The position numbers and the translations under genes were made by a program. From Ichthyobacteriaceae bacterium (lineage in GTDB: Bacteria; Bacteroidota; Bacteroidia; Flavobacteriales; JADGDT01): DNA of 46,612 bases. Under the pieces are notes generated by a model. The model did not search any database. It was not told where the DNA came from and saw only the letters and a list, made by a program, of their open reading frames with translations. Every line of letters starts with the position of its first letter. The stretch's first letter is position 1. Of this stretch, positions 34,441 to 45,612 are shown piece after piece. The stretch covers positions 1 through 46,612 of the forward strand of contig JAGLDK010000046.1 in assembly GCA_023145615.1 (NCBI GenBank), read 5' to 3'.

Positions 34441-35847
34441 TTACTGCTTTATAACCTCCTCCATTGTTGAAACATCTCCGAATTGAACCAACACCATGTA
34501 AACTCCATCGGGTTGAGAATTAATTGAAATATTATTGTAATCAGAATATACTTGTTTAACCAACTCTCCTTCGAAAGTATAAATTTCAACTCCTGAAATA
34601 TTAAATTTAGATAAAACACCCACTACTCCCGACTTAATTGAAACTTTAAAGTTACCTGTAACCTGCTCTTCTGCTTCGGCAGTATAAAAAGCTTCTCCAC
34701 AAAATTCAGAATAATCAGTATCAATATCCTTTTCCCAGTTCCAATACGAACCAACTCCACCGTTAGCCTCAATTTCATTATCAACTTCTATACAAGCTAA
34801 ATTATTATTATCCTTTGCGTTAAAAGATATTGTATTAATACTAGATATAAAATTGATGTTGTTACCGTTTCTAACATTTAAATTAAGTAAATTATTATTT
34901 CTACAATTTACTTCAGTTAGCTTAGTATTTTTACTTAAATCAAGTTCTGTAAGTTTATTTTTATTACAGTAAAATTTAGTTAAAGCTAAATTATTACTCA
35001 AATCTAATTTCGTTATATTATTATCATGACAGTCAAAAACCTCTAACAACTTATTGTTACTAACATCAATTTTTGTAAGCTTACTTGTAAAGCAAATTAA
35101 ATTCTTTAACTCTACATTCTTTTTCAAATCTAAAGATGCAATACTACTGAAATAGCAATTTAAGTTAACCAACTTTATATTTTTACTAACATCTAAAGAT
35201 GTAACAGGAGAAAAGCTTAAATCTAAATCAGTTAAAGAAATATTTTTAGTTAAATCAAGCCCTGTAAATTCATTATTCTCACAACTCAATTTTTGCAAAG
35301 CAATATTATTTCTCAAATCTAATTTCTGAATTTGATTATCTCCACACAAAAGCTCTTCTAACTCCTTATTTTTATTGACATTTAAACTAGATAATGCATT
35401 ATTAAAGCATTCAATATAAGTTAAATTTATAGTGTGTTTTAAATTTAAGTTGGTAATATCATTTGAGCTACAAGCCAATTCAACCAACCCTTTATTAAGT
35501 TTTAAGTTTGATAACTCGTTTCTACGACAAGAAAGTTTTAGTAAAGCTTCGTTTTTAGATAAGTTTAAACTCGTAATATTATTACCATCGCAATTAAGTT
35601 GCGATAGATTTTTAAAATTTTCAATACCTTCTAAGTTTTCAATATTTTTCTGAGAAATATCCATATTTGTAATTGAAATAACATCGTAACTAGCTACTAA
35701 ATTATTTACAACTCCATCGGTATCAATTCCAAGGTTTATTAAAGCTAATTCGAAGTTATTATCTGGAATACTAATTTTTTGAGAAAATGCGTTTGTAGAA
35801 AATATAACACATAATAATAGCACGGGTATAGATACAATTAGTTTCAT
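34441..35847 (-). CDS. Secreted leucine-rich-repeat protein with T9SS-like C-terminus
   Basis: 468 aa. Signal peptide (about 1-22), the usual Bacteroidota entry IPDNNFELALINLGIDTDG, then about a dozen 21-residue repeats of the LxxLxCxxNxLxxLDLSKN type (about 70-320). After a Cys-containing capping segment (NLACIEVDN to SEFCGE), the last 70 residues look like a T9SS sorting domain (VEIYTFEGELVKQ, GVYMVLVQFG) but lack the usual opening PNP motif. Likely surface-exposed and used for binding; the ligand is unknown. Confidence 0.8.
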   Translation of the reverse strand: MKLIVSIPVLLLCVIFSTNAFSQKISIPDNNFELALINLGIDTDGVVNNLVASYDVISITNMDISQKNIENLEGIENFKNLSQLNCDGNNITSLNLSKNEALLKLSCRRNELSNLKLNKGLVELACSSNDITNLNLKHTINLTYIECFNNALSSLNVNKNKELEELLCGDNQIQKLDLRNNIALQKLSCENNEFTGLDLTKNISLTDLDLSFSPVTSLDVSKNIKLVNLNCYFSSIASLDLKKNVELKNLICFTSKLTKIDVSNNKLLEVFDCHDNNITKLDLSNNLALTKFYCNKNKLTELDLSKNTKLTEVNCRNNNLLNLNVRNGNNINFISSINTISFNAKDNNNLACIEVDNEIEANGGVGSYWNWEKDIDTDYSEFCGEAFYTAEAEEQVTGNFKVSIKSGVVGVLSKFNISGVEIYTFEGELVKQVYSDYNNISINSQPDGVYMVLVQFGDVSTMEEVIKQ

Positions 35848-36005
35848 GGGTGTGAGGTTTATTAGTTTTACAAGACTAATTTCTCAAAATCTACAACACT
35901 ATTACACTTTACAAGTTTAACTACATTTTAATAATGTTATTGTGCTAATTTACACATACTTACATCTACATATAGCAATAATTAAAGCTACACACTAAAC
36001 CATAA

Positions 36006-36041
36006 AAAAACTGCTTTGTAAATAAATACAAAGCAGTTTTT
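36006..36041 (-). terminator. Terminator after the coiled-coil protein gene
   Basis: A perfect 15-bp stem (36006-36020 with 36027-36041), 6-nt loop, with A/T runs on both sides. It serves the minus-strand gene ending at 36079. Confidence 0.85.
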
Positions 36042-36078
36042 ACGCATAATTCTAAATAAATATTAAATCAATGAAAAA

Positions 36079-36684
36079 TTACTTTACAATTGAAATTAAC
36101 TTTTTACTTCTTTTAATTTTTCTTTCAAATTTTCTAACTTCTTTTTCTGCGTTATCAATTTTAGATTTCATTTCCTTAAAAACTACATCTGTAATTTTTC
36201 CAGATTTTCTATCCTTATCTAATTTATCAGAAGCTAGTTTTATTTTTTTATCAGCACCTTTTATTTTAAGCTCCCCATCTAAAATAGATTTTTTCAACTC
36301 ATCCTGATCTTTTTGTTGATCTAAATTAACATCACCAAGTTTACTTTTACCTATTTTTTCTCCTTCTTCTTTTTTGTTTGTTAAATTCTTTTTTTCTTTA
36401 TCTAACTTTCCAAAACCTTCTTTCGACTCTTTCTCTACATCCGAAACAACTTCTTGAGCTGTATTTTCTGCATCTTTAGCTACTTTTTCGGCATTATCTT
36501 TAGCAATCTGTTCTTGCTTTTTTAATTCCTTTTTTTGCTTATCAAGTTCCTTATTTGTATTATTTTGTTGCTTATTAATATTCTTCTCTATACCAAAACT
36601 ATTACCTTTTTCCTGAGCTAACACCTCCGAATTAAATGCTACTACCAACATTAAAGAAAGTAGTATTTTACCAATTTTCATCAT
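36079..36684 (-). CDS. Exported Lys/Glu-rich coiled-coil protein
   Basis: 201 aa. An N-terminal signal peptide ends near VLAQEKGN (cleavage about residue 24). The remainder is highly charged, mostly Lys, Glu, Asp and Gln with heptad-like spacing, likely one or more coiled coils. I know no named family. It is directly downstream (18 nt) of a small lipoprotein gene of similar composition, so the pair may act together in the periplasm, for example as structural or envelope-stress proteins (inference). Two adjacent Met codons are possible starts. Confidence 0.65.
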   Translation of the reverse strand: MMKIGKILLSLMLVVAFNSEVLAQEKGNSFGIEKNINKQQNNTNKELDKQKKELKKQEQIAKDNAEKVAKDAENTAQEVVSDVEKESKEGFGKLDKEKKNLTNKKEEGEKIGKSKLGDVNLDQQKDQDELKKSILDGELKIKGADKKIKLASDKLDKDRKSGKITDVVFKEMKSKIDNAEKEVRKFERKIKRSKKLISIVK

Positions 36685-36702
36685 AGTTAAAATTATATAC
36701 TA

Positions 36703-36915
36703 TTAAATATCATCTAATAACTCGTCTAATTTTTTCGACGATTCTTCAATTTCCTTTTTTTGATCTTTAATCTGACTTGAAATTGAATCGAGTGCTTGTT
36801 TATCACTTTTCATCTCTATCTCATCTCCCGATTGTATTTTGGTTTTATCCGCTTCTGTTTCTCCTCCGCAAGAAAAAGTTGCCATTACAATAAATGCAAT
36901 TAATAATTTTTTCAT
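36703..36915 (-). CDS. Small lipoprotein with coiled coil
   Basis: 70 aa from ATG 36915 (an in-frame TTG lies 12 nt upstream). Signal with lipobox TFSC (Cys16), then a 54-residue tail with heptad-like spacing (LDSISSQIKDQKKEIEESS) ending in LLDDI. Size and layout recall Lpp-like lipoproteins, but without a C-terminal Lys for peptidoglycan attachment. Operon with the coiled-coil protein gene 18 nt downstream. Confidence 0.65.
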   Translation of the reverse strand: MKKLLIAFIVMATFSCGGETEADKTKIQSGDEIEMKSDKQALDSISSQIKDQKKEIEESSKKLDELLDDI

Positions 36916-36927
36916 TTTAATGTTCAA

Positions 36928-37359
36928 TTTTGAGATTAATGAATAAAGTAAAATTGGGAGGTAGGTAATTATTCAGCACTAAACATGTAGTAAACATAAA
37001 TTTAGCTTTAAATAATAAAGTTAAGTTATTAATAATACTACGCCTAAAAACAAAACAGCAGATTAACAACTCATTTTTAAGATGAAATAATATTTACACC
37101 TTTAAAATGAGTTGTTAATCTGCCGTAATATGGTAATGATTTATTGTTAATAGTCCATTACTTTTTTGCCGTAACATACTGTACATGAGTAAAATAAAAC
37201 ATAAAAAACTACAGCTATTTAATATTTTATATTGCTTATTTTTAGAGTGTTAAATTAATAATTGCACATTATTAATTTAACGGAGCATTGTATAACGTAA
37301 GTAATATTACTGTGTGCTTTAATACCTATACAAAAAATATTTTATAAAAGTAATAGAAC
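36928..37359. other. 432-bp intergenic region
   Basis: No coding frame. It holds a perfect 20-bp stem at 37058-37123 that serves as a likely terminator for the T9SS cargo gene. The rest (36928-37057 and 37124-37359) shows nothing recognisable. Confidence 0.6.
37058..37123 (-). terminator. Long-loop terminator downstream of the T9SS cargo gene
   Basis: A perfect 20-bp stem (37058-37077 with 37104-37123) with a 26-nt loop, followed on the minus strand by a U-rich stretch. It is about 240 nt past the stop at 37360, so the mRNA would have a long 3' tail. Confidence 0.65.
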
Positions 37360-37794
37360 TTATTCAATAATAAGTTTTTTAGTTATTACAACACCATTAT
37401 TAACCATTCGGGCATAATACAAACCTCGTTGTAATTTCGATATATCAACCATAATTTCAAATATATCAACATCATAAAAAGAAACCTCAACTTTTCCTAA
37501 AGCATTTATAATTTCAATAGAATAGCCGTTAACAACATTATCAACCGTAATTATAATTTTATTTGTAGCAGGATTCGGAAAAACATCAAAATTAATTTCA
37601 TCTGCAATTAATTGTTCCGAATTATATGAATCGGATATTAAAGTAGTGTTTGTTATAATGTTTACAGAAGTAGATTGTGTATAATTAATAGAATCGACCA
37701 ATGTATTTATATTATTTTTTTCGGAAGGAGTTTGTGCATTTATACTCAAAAATGAATACACCATTGCTAATATAGAGATAGTAAGTTTTTTCAT
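37360..37794 (-). CDS. Minimal T9SS cargo: signal peptide, short linker, sorting domain
   Basis: 144 aa. Signal peptide (about 1-20, ending SINAQ), a 50-residue Asn/Ser/Thr-rich segment, then a complete type A T9SS sorting domain: FDVFPNPATNKIIITVDN, SIEIINALGKVEV and LQRGLYYARMV, ending KKLIIE. There is almost no room for a functional domain, so it is either a short secreted peptide carrier or the remnant of a larger protein. ATG start, alone between spacers. Confidence 0.8.
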   Translation of the reverse strand: MKKLTISILAMVYSFLSINAQTPSEKNNINTLVDSINYTQSTSVNIITNTTLISDSYNSEQLIADEINFDVFPNPATNKIIITVDNVVNGYSIEIINALGKVEVSFYDVDIFEIMVDISKLQRGLYYARMVNNGVVITKKLIIE

Positions 37795-37962
37795 AGAATT
37801 AGGATTGAGTTGTCTTATAAATATAGCACATAAAAGTCTATTATCGTGATATTTAGACGTTAAAGTACTTGAAAACCAACTCGTTCATAGCTAAAAATTA
37901 ATTACCCGCAATATTAAATAACCACAAAGTTTTAAAAAATTTACCTAAAATTGAGCAAAAAA

Positions 37963-38006
37963 AATATTACAAACATGGTTTATAGTTTAACCACATTTGT
38001 AATATT
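37963..38006 (-). terminator. Terminator after clpB
   Basis: An 18-bp stem (37963-37980 with 37989-38006); two pairs are G-U only in the minus-strand RNA. A long U tract follows on that strand (A run at 37957-37964). It lies 50 nt past the clpB stop. Confidence 0.85.
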
Positions 38007-38056
38007 GTTTTTATAAATAACTGCTAAACTCAAATAATATTAAAACTTAATATTGA

Positions 38057-40654
38057 TTACTCAAAAATAATTTCTCCATCCTTAGCATCAATAGTAATAA
38101 TATTTTCGGGTTTTACATTTCCCTTTAATATTTCTTTCGATAGAGTATTTAAAATTTCTCGTTGAATAACTCTTTTAATTGGTCGGGCTCCAAACTGCGG
38201 ATCGAAACCTTTATCCGATAACCACTCAATTGCCGAATCAGTAAACTCAATATTAATACTATTTTTAGTTAACTTCTGTTTTAAGTTAGCAAGTCGGAGT
38301 TCTACAATTTTAGAAACCTCTTTTTTACTTAACGGAGTAAACATAATGGTTTCGTCAATACGGTTTAAAAACTCTGGTCGGATAGTTTTTTTCAACAAAT
38401 CAAAAACTTCAACCTTTGTATTTTCAATAACATCTTGCCTAGCATCGTCGTCTATATCATTATTTAAATGTTCAAAACGATCCTGAATAATATGCGATCC
38501 TGTATTTGATGTCATTATAACAATGGTGTTTTTAAAATTAGCCACCCTACCCTTGTTATCTGTTAAATGTCCATCGTCTAAAACCTGCAATAAAATATTA
38601 AAAGTATCGGGATGCGCTTTTTCAATTTCATCAAGTAAAATTACCGAATAAGGTTTTCTGCGTACTGCTTCAGTAAGCTGTCCACCTTCATCGTAACCAA
38701 CATATCCCGGAGGTGCACCAATTAATCTACTAACTGCATGACGTTCTTGATACTCACTCATATCTATTCGGGTCATTGCCCCTTCATCGTCGAACAAAAA
38801 CTCGGCAAGTGCCTTTGCAAGTTCAGTTTTACCAACTCCGGTTGTACCCAAAAACAAAAACGACCCTATTGGTTTCGATTCATCCTGAAGCCCGGCTCTA
38901 CTTCTACGCACAGCATCAGCAATAGCCTCAATAGCTTCGTCCTGACCAATTACACGTTTGTGCAACTCATCCTCTAAACTCAATAATTTTTCTCGTTCGC
39001 CTTGAATCATTTTCTTAACCGGAATACCCGTCCATTTCGATATAACATCGGCAATATCTTCGGCAGTAACCTCCTCTTTAATTAAAGTTTCGGTTTTTTG
39101 TTTTTCGGCAAGCTCTAATTTAAACTGATTTAAAGTCTCTTCTTCCTCTTTAATTTTTCCATATCTATATTCGGCAACCAATCCAAAATTACCGGCACGC
39201 TCAGCTTTATCGGCTTCGGTTTTATAGTGCTCAATTTTTTCTTTAGATACTTGTATTGCGTCAACAATATCTTTTTCTCCTTGCCATTTAGCCTGAATTC
39301 CTTTTCTATCTTCAGTAACATTAGCAAGTTCCTCTTTAAGTATCTTTAATTTATGTTCATCTTTTTCTCTTTTAATAGCTTCAATTTCTATTTCAATTTG
39401 CATAATTTTTCTATCCAAAATATCTAATTCTTCTGGCTTCGAATTTATTTCCATACGCAATTTAGCAGATGCCTCATCAATTAAATCAATAGCTTTATCT
39501 GGCAAAAATCTATCCGAAATATATCTTTGAGATAACTCAACCGAAGCAATAATAGCCTCATCTTTTATACGAACTTTATGGTGTGTTTCGTACTTTTCTT
39601 TTATTCCTCGTAAAATTGAAATTGCCGATTCAGTATCAGGTTCATCAATTAAAACCTTCTGAAAACGACGTTCTAAAGCTTTGTCTTTTTCGAAATATTT
39701 TTGATACTCAGCTAAAGTTGTTGCCCCTACTGCACGAAGTTCTCCACGTGCCAAAGCAGGTTTTAAAATATTAGCAGCATCCATTGCTCCTTCTCCTCCA
39801 CCAGCACCTACAAGTGTATGAATCTCATCAATAAACAAAATAATTCGCCCATTCGATTCTGTAACCTCTTTTATTACCGATTTTAAACGCTCCTCAAACT
39901 CTCCCTTATATTTAGCACCCGCCAACAAAGCACCCATATCTAACGAATAGAGTTGCTTATCCTTTAAATTTTCAGGAATATCTCCATTAATAATTCGGTG
40001 TGCCATACCCTCGGCAATTGCAGTTTTACCAACACCAGGCTCTCCAATTAGCATAGGGTTATTTTTTGTTCTTCTCGATAAAATTTGCAACACTCTACGT
40101 ATTTCATCATCACGTCCAATAACCGGATCGAGCTTTCCTTCTCGTGCCAAATTATTTAAATTAACCGCAAACTTTTCTAACGATTGATAAGTTTCTTCTG
40201 CCGATTGAGATGTTACTTTGTTTCCATTTCTTAAACTTTCAATAGCCGAAACCAAACCTTCTTTGGTAACACCACTATCTTTCATTAATCTCGAAATTTG
40301 ATCGTTCGATTGAAATATTGCCAAAATTAAATGCTCTAACGATACAAAATCATCTTTCATATCCTTAGCAATATTCGAAGCCTCGTTAAGCATTTCACCT
40401 GCCTGATTAGACAATGTAACATTAGAATTAGAAACAGTTGCAAACGACTTTATTATACTGTCAACTGCTTGTTTAAAAACATCAACATTTATATTTAGTT
40501 TTTTCAGAATAAAAGGATGCACATTTTCATCAACCTCGAATATTCCTTTTAATATATGCGGAATTTCAATTTGAGGATTTTTAAAACCCTGTGCTATTTG
40601 CTGTGCTTTTTGCACAGCCTCTTGCGACTTTACTGTAAATTCGTTTAAAATCAT
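38057..40654 (-). CDS. clpB: ClpB disaggregase (Hsp104-type AAA+ chaperone)
   Basis: Solubilises aggregated proteins with DnaK. 865 aa from ATG 40654; the frame extends to TTG 40684, but the ATG gives the normal N-terminus. Order: N-terminal repeat domain, AAA-1 with Walker [14 protein letters not shown] and Walker [13 protein letters not shown], a middle coiled-coil domain (about 400-520), AAA-2 with Walker [14 protein letters not shown] and Walker [14 protein letters not shown]. The middle domain separates it from ClpA/ClpC. No HrcA- or sigma-32-type site recognised upstream. Confidence 0.96.
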   Translation of the reverse strand: MILNEFTVKSQEAVQKAQQIAQGFKNPQIEIPHILKGIFEVDENVHPFILKKLNINVDVFKQAVDSIIKSFATVSNSNVTLSNQAGEMLNEASNIAKDMKDDFVSLEHLILAIFQSNDQISRLMKDSGVTKEGLVSAIESLRNGNKVTSQSAEETYQSLEKFAVNLNNLAREGKLDPVIGRDDEIRRVLQILSRRTKNNPMLIGEPGVGKTAIAEGMAHRIINGDIPENLKDKQLYSLDMGALLAGAKYKGEFEERLKSVIKEVTESNGRIILFIDEIHTLVGAGGGEGAMDAANILKPALARGELRAVGATTLAEYQKYFEKDKALERRFQKVLIDEPDTESAISILRGIKEKYETHHKVRIKDEAIIASVELSQRYISDRFLPDKAIDLIDEASAKLRMEINSKPEELDILDRKIMQIEIEIEAIKREKDEHKLKILKEELANVTEDRKGIQAKWQGEKDIVDAIQVSKEKIEHYKTEADKAERAGNFGLVAEYRYGKIKEEEETLNQFKLELAEKQKTETLIKEEVTAEDIADVISKWTGIPVKKMIQGEREKLLSLEDELHKRVIGQDEAIEAIADAVRRSRAGLQDESKPIGSFLFLGTTGVGKTELAKALAEFLFDDEGAMTRIDMSEYQERHAVSRLIGAPPGYVGYDEGGQLTEAVRRKPYSVILLDEIEKAHPDTFNILLQVLDDGHLTDNKGRVANFKNTIVIMTSNTGSHIIQDRFEHLNNDIDDDARQDVIENTKVEVFDLLKKTIRPEFLNRIDETIMFTPLSKKEVSKIVELRLANLKQKLTKNSINIEFTDSAIEWLSDKGFDPQFGARPIKRVIQREILNTLSKEILKGNVKPENIITIDAKDGEIIFE

Positions 40655-40996
40655 TTTTTTTGTGGTTTCAAATTTTAAAATCAATTAACAATCATACCAA
40701 CTAAATTTTAAGATTTAATTGATATAAGTTCGCAAATAACAGAAGCTGTTTAAATACTAATATTTACAATAACCTGTGTTACTTGCGTACTATTTTCAAA
40801 CAGAATTAAGCAATAATCTTACCAACTATATTTTAATAAAATTACACGACAAAATTTCAGCTACAATATTGAATATCAGTCATTTTGACTTATTTACAAG
40901 GTTTTTATCTGACTTTTTTTCATGAATTAAAAACAATGCTTAATTAAATCAACAATCCTCAATTATCAATTTAAAAATCAGACATTAAAATATTAC

Positions 40997-41040
40997 AAAA
41001 AAAATGGTTCAACTTTAAAATAAGCTGAACCATTTTTTTT
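40997..41040. terminator. Hairpin terminator abutting RNA element copy B
   Basis: A 15-bp perfect stem (40997-41011 with 41026-41040) flanked by A and T runs, so it can act in both directions. On the minus strand it follows the thioesterase gene and element B; on the plus strand it abuts the first base of element B. Confidence 0.75.
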
Positions 41041-41134
41041 GCGTAAGGGATAGAAGCGGTATCCTTTTTGCTTTTTCGCAAAAAGATTTAGCTGATAGCC
41101 CGACCTTTTGTTTTTTCAACAAAAGTACACGCCC
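41041..41134. ncRNA. Structured RNA element, copy B (probable Flavo-1 type)
   Basis: Ends pair as GCGT (41041-41044) with ACGC (41129-41132). The blocks AAGGGATAGAAGCGG and GATAGCCCGACC match copy A. Two internal hairpins sit at the same places as in copy A, but with unrelated stem bases: 41064-41071 with 41078-41085 (8 bp), and TTTTGTT/AACAAAA (41106-41112 with 41118-41124). Compensatory change in both stems is evidence for an RNA or paired DNA structure. Both copies lie downstream of a minus-strand gene. Confidence 0.65.
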
Positions 41135-41214
41135 TAAAATATAAGTAATGATTAATTATTCAGCACCTATAGCCACTTTTTAAAGTAACAATTTTAAATT
41201 AACCATTAATAAAC

Positions 41215-41601
41215 CTATTTCATAAGTTTAAGTAAATCATCCGGACGGTTTGGTCTTCCGTTTTTTAAACTAACGCCTGTAACTTTTGCATTTACAACCA
41301 CTTTATTATCTGAAACACGAATTATTTGCTGATTAAAAACTATTTTCAACATACCTTCTTGTTCTATTTCTAACGAAACCGTAAATCTATCTCGGCTTTT
41401 TAATGGCGATTTATAATCTATTTCTATTCGGGTTACTACTAAATCCTGTCCTTCTTGATGTAGTTTTACAAAATCAATTCCTTTTGATGTTAAAAACTCA
41501 TGACGTGCATGCTCTAAATAATGTTGATAGTTTGCATTATTCACTATTCCTTGTGCGTCAAGTTCGTAATCTCTAACTATTAATTCTATTGAGTGTTTCA
41601 T
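41215..41601 (-). CDS. Acyl-CoA thioesterase, hotdog fold (4HBT/YbgC-like)
   Basis: 128 aa. The catalytic-type motif RDYELDAQGIVNNANYQHYLEHAR holds Asp15 and the NNANY block of the 4-hydroxybenzoyl-CoA thioesterase family. The rest fits the hotdog fold (EIDYKSPLKSRDRF). YbgC relatives often act with the Tol-Pal system or on phospholipid turnover; the substrate here is open. ATG start. Downstream of yidC but separated by a terminator. Confidence 0.85.
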   Translation of the reverse strand: MKHSIELIVRDYELDAQGIVNNANYQHYLEHARHEFLTSKGIDFVKLHQEGQDLVVTRIEIDYKSPLKSRDRFTVSLEIEQEGMLKIVFNQQIIRVSDNKVVVNAKVTGVSLKNGRPNRPDDLLKLMK

Positions 41602-41654
41602 ATTTTTTTTGCTTAAATATATTATTTTACAACTTTTACATATATCTGTAAAAT

Positions 41655-41693
41655 AAAAAAATCCGCAGATAAAAATTATCTACGGATTTTTTT
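41655..41693 (-). terminator. Terminator after yidC
   Basis: A 17-bp stem (41655-41671 with 41677-41693) with one pair that is U-G only in minus-strand RNA, A/T runs at both ends. It lies 25 nt past the yidC stop. Confidence 0.85.
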
Positions 41694-41717
41694 TCATATC
41701 AAAAAGATTACGAAAAA

Positions 41718-43610
41718 TTACTTTTTCTTATTCTTTTTATTTTTGTCTTGATCTTGTTTCTGCTGTTGAGCCTGTTTCATCATGTCGTCCATTCTCTGAC
41801 TCCATTTCGACTTTGCCTTCTGAGGTTTACTTCTGTTTTCCTGCATAATTGCATGAATCTTATCCTCGTCCATTATATATTTTTTAATAATAATGATTTG
41901 AATAATAGAAATAAAGTTTGATAGAAAGTAGTAATAACTCAATCCTGAAGCGTAGCTGTTAAACCAAAAAAGCATCATTACCGGCATTAAATACATCATG
42001 TATTTCATGTTTGGCATACCTGGTTGCTGAGGCTGATTTGCTCCTGCTCCCGACATCATTGTATATGCCATTAATGCAATTGCCATAAGTATTGTAAATA
42101 ACGATACGTGATCTCCATATCCAAAAATATAGAAAGGTAATTCCATTATTGAATCGTAAGAAGATAAATCTTCGGCCCATAAAAAAGATTGCTGACGCAA
42201 CTCAATTGCCGATGGGAAGAAACGGAATAATGCAATTAAAATTGGCATTTGCAATAAAGCTGGCAAACAACCTGCCATTGGATTTACTCCTGCTTTTTTG
42301 TAAAGTTCCATTGTTGCCTGCTGTTTTTTAACAGAATCGGCATCTTTCATTTTTTCGTTAAGTTCGTTAATTTCAGGTCTAATAACCTTCATTTTAGCAC
42401 TCGACAAAAAGTTTTTATAAGTAACCGGAGATAAAATTAACTTAACAATAAAAGTTAAAATTAAAATTATGGCTCCATAACCAAGTCCCATTCCTTCAAG
42501 GAAACTAAAAAGTGGAATTACAAAAAACTTGTTTACCCATCCAAAAATACCCCAACCTAACGGAATAAGTGTATCTAAGTTACGATCGTAACCTTTTAAA
42601 ATATCAAATTTATTTGGTCCAATATACCAGTTCATTGAATAATTTACGTTTCCGCCTTCAACTTTTAATGGAATATTTGCAGCAAAATCTTTAGTCGACT
42701 CTCCTTGTATATGGTTTTCTTCGTCACTAAATTCTTCGTAAGTATTTGATTTAAAACTTACTGATTCAAATTTATTATCGGTAAGTAAAACCATTGAGAA
42801 AAATTGTTGCTTAAATGCAACCCACGATACATCTTTTTCTGTTGCATCATCGCTTCCTGCAGCACTTAAATAATCGTCTTTTCCATCTTCGTACTCATAA
42901 TTTAGAGTAGTGTACATGTTTTCGTTTTTGAAACTTTTCTCGGTGCGTTTAGCCTCCATATTCCAATCAATGGCAACAGTTTTGCTGGCATCTAAAACGT
43001 TTTCAAGTCCTACTGTGCGGATATTGAAATCAAGCATATAATCATTATTAAGAGTATAAACATACTCTATATATTGATTTTCCGACACTTTAGCTTTCAT
43101 TGATAAAATCTGAGAATCACCATTATTAGTAAGCGATGGCTCAAAAAACAAATCTCCTGAATTAAAAGTACGGTTGTTTGTTGTGCTAAAAAGTAAGTTG
43201 AATTTGGCATTACCATTTTCAATTATTTTCAACTCTTTTTGATCGTAAGTTTTAAAATCTTTAATCTGAGCTTCTACAATTTCTCCACCTTTATTAGCAA
43301 TAGTAAGCTTTAAAAGATTGTTTTCAATAACAGTAGTAGTCTCTTCGTTAGCCGATGGTAATGAAGCTGAGTAATAGAATTTACCGTATTTTAATTTTAA
43401 TTGATCTGCTGCTGCCGATGAATCTAAAACAACATTTGATGTGGTGTTTTTTACATTTACAGTTGAGTTTTCTACCTGCTCGGTTTGGGTTGTATTATTT
43501 AATTCTTCATCCGGCAATGGCTCGTTAGTGTACATAAAGTACATTAAAATAGCCCCCATTAAAACGAATCCTATTAACGAATTCGCATCAAATTTCTTTT
43601 CTTGTTGCAT
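41718..43610 (-). CDS. yidC: Membrane protein insertase YidC, Bacteroidota form
   Basis: Inserts and folds inner-membrane proteins, alone or with SecYEG. 630 aa. One N-terminal helix (about 12-27), a large periplasmic beta-domain (about 60-340), then the conserved five-helix insertase core (LILSPVTYKNFLSSAKMKVI and NPMAGCLPALLQMPILIALF are the signature blocks). A Lys/Gln-rich tail (KKNKKK at the end) probably contacts the ribosome. ATG start. The place after pyrG is usual in Bacteroidota. Confidence 0.95.
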   Translation of the reverse strand: MQQEKKFDANSLIGFVLMGAILMYFMYTNEPLPDEELNNTTQTEQVENSTVNVKNTTSNVVLDSSAAADQLKLKYGKFYYSASLPSANEETTTVIENNLLKLTIANKGGEIVEAQIKDFKTYDQKELKIIENGNAKFNLLFSTTNNRTFNSGDLFFEPSLTNNGDSQILSMKAKVSENQYIEYVYTLNNDYMLDFNIRTVGLENVLDASKTVAIDWNMEAKRTEKSFKNENMYTTLNYEYEDGKDDYLSAAGSDDATEKDVSWVAFKQQFFSMVLLTDNKFESVSFKSNTYEEFSDEENHIQGESTKDFAANIPLKVEGGNVNYSMNWYIGPNKFDILKGYDRNLDTLIPLGWGIFGWVNKFFVIPLFSFLEGMGLGYGAIILILTFIVKLILSPVTYKNFLSSAKMKVIRPEINELNEKMKDADSVKKQQATMELYKKAGVNPMAGCLPALLQMPILIALFRFFPSAIELRQQSFLWAEDLSSYDSIMELPFYIFGYGDHVSLFTILMAIALMAYTMMSGAGANQPQQPGMPNMKYMMYLMPVMMLFWFNSYASGLSYYYFLSNFISIIQIIIIKKYIMDEDKIHAIMQENRSKPQKAKSKWSQRMDDMMKQAQQQKQDQDKNKKNKKK

Positions 43611-43819
43611 TTTAATTTGTTTTCAATAAAAAGCCATCTACAGTTAAAATTGGCTTTTTCAAGGTGGTTTTGTTAGTATATACTACAATTGCCTTCAAAA
43701 ACTTAAGAGTATTATTTCTTAAACCTTAAAGGCAAATTATTAATTGATGTTGCTAACTGTTAGTAATAATTAACGATATAACTCATTTACAATCACTAAC
43801 AATCAACATATTACAATGT

Positions 43820-45493
<1,674 letters not shown>

Positions 45494-45612
45494 TTATCTA
45501 CCACCTTTTTAAAATTTCAGACACTATGCCTTCCAAAATATTATTTATTTGAAAATTAGACCTATATATTTTTTAATATTGTAAACTTTAATTTGTAAAA
45601 CTATTATGAAAA

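Larger units (their letters stand above)
40685..41214. other. 530-bp intergenic region
   Basis: No coding frame. It contains a strong hairpin (40997-41040) immediately followed by structured RNA element copy B (41041-41134). 40685-40996 is AT-rich; the clpB promoter should be there, but I could not pick a convincing box. Confidence 0.6.

Noticed and set aside
34900-35640. Periodic DNA similarity within the LRR gene, possible tandem repeat or CRISPR-like pattern
   Set aside because: The 63-bp period is simply the 21-residue leucine-rich repeat; DNA identity between units is low.
36703-36915. Braun-type Lpp
   Set aside because: Size and lipobox fit, but the C-terminal Lys needed for peptidoglycan linkage is missing, so I call it only a small lipoprotein.
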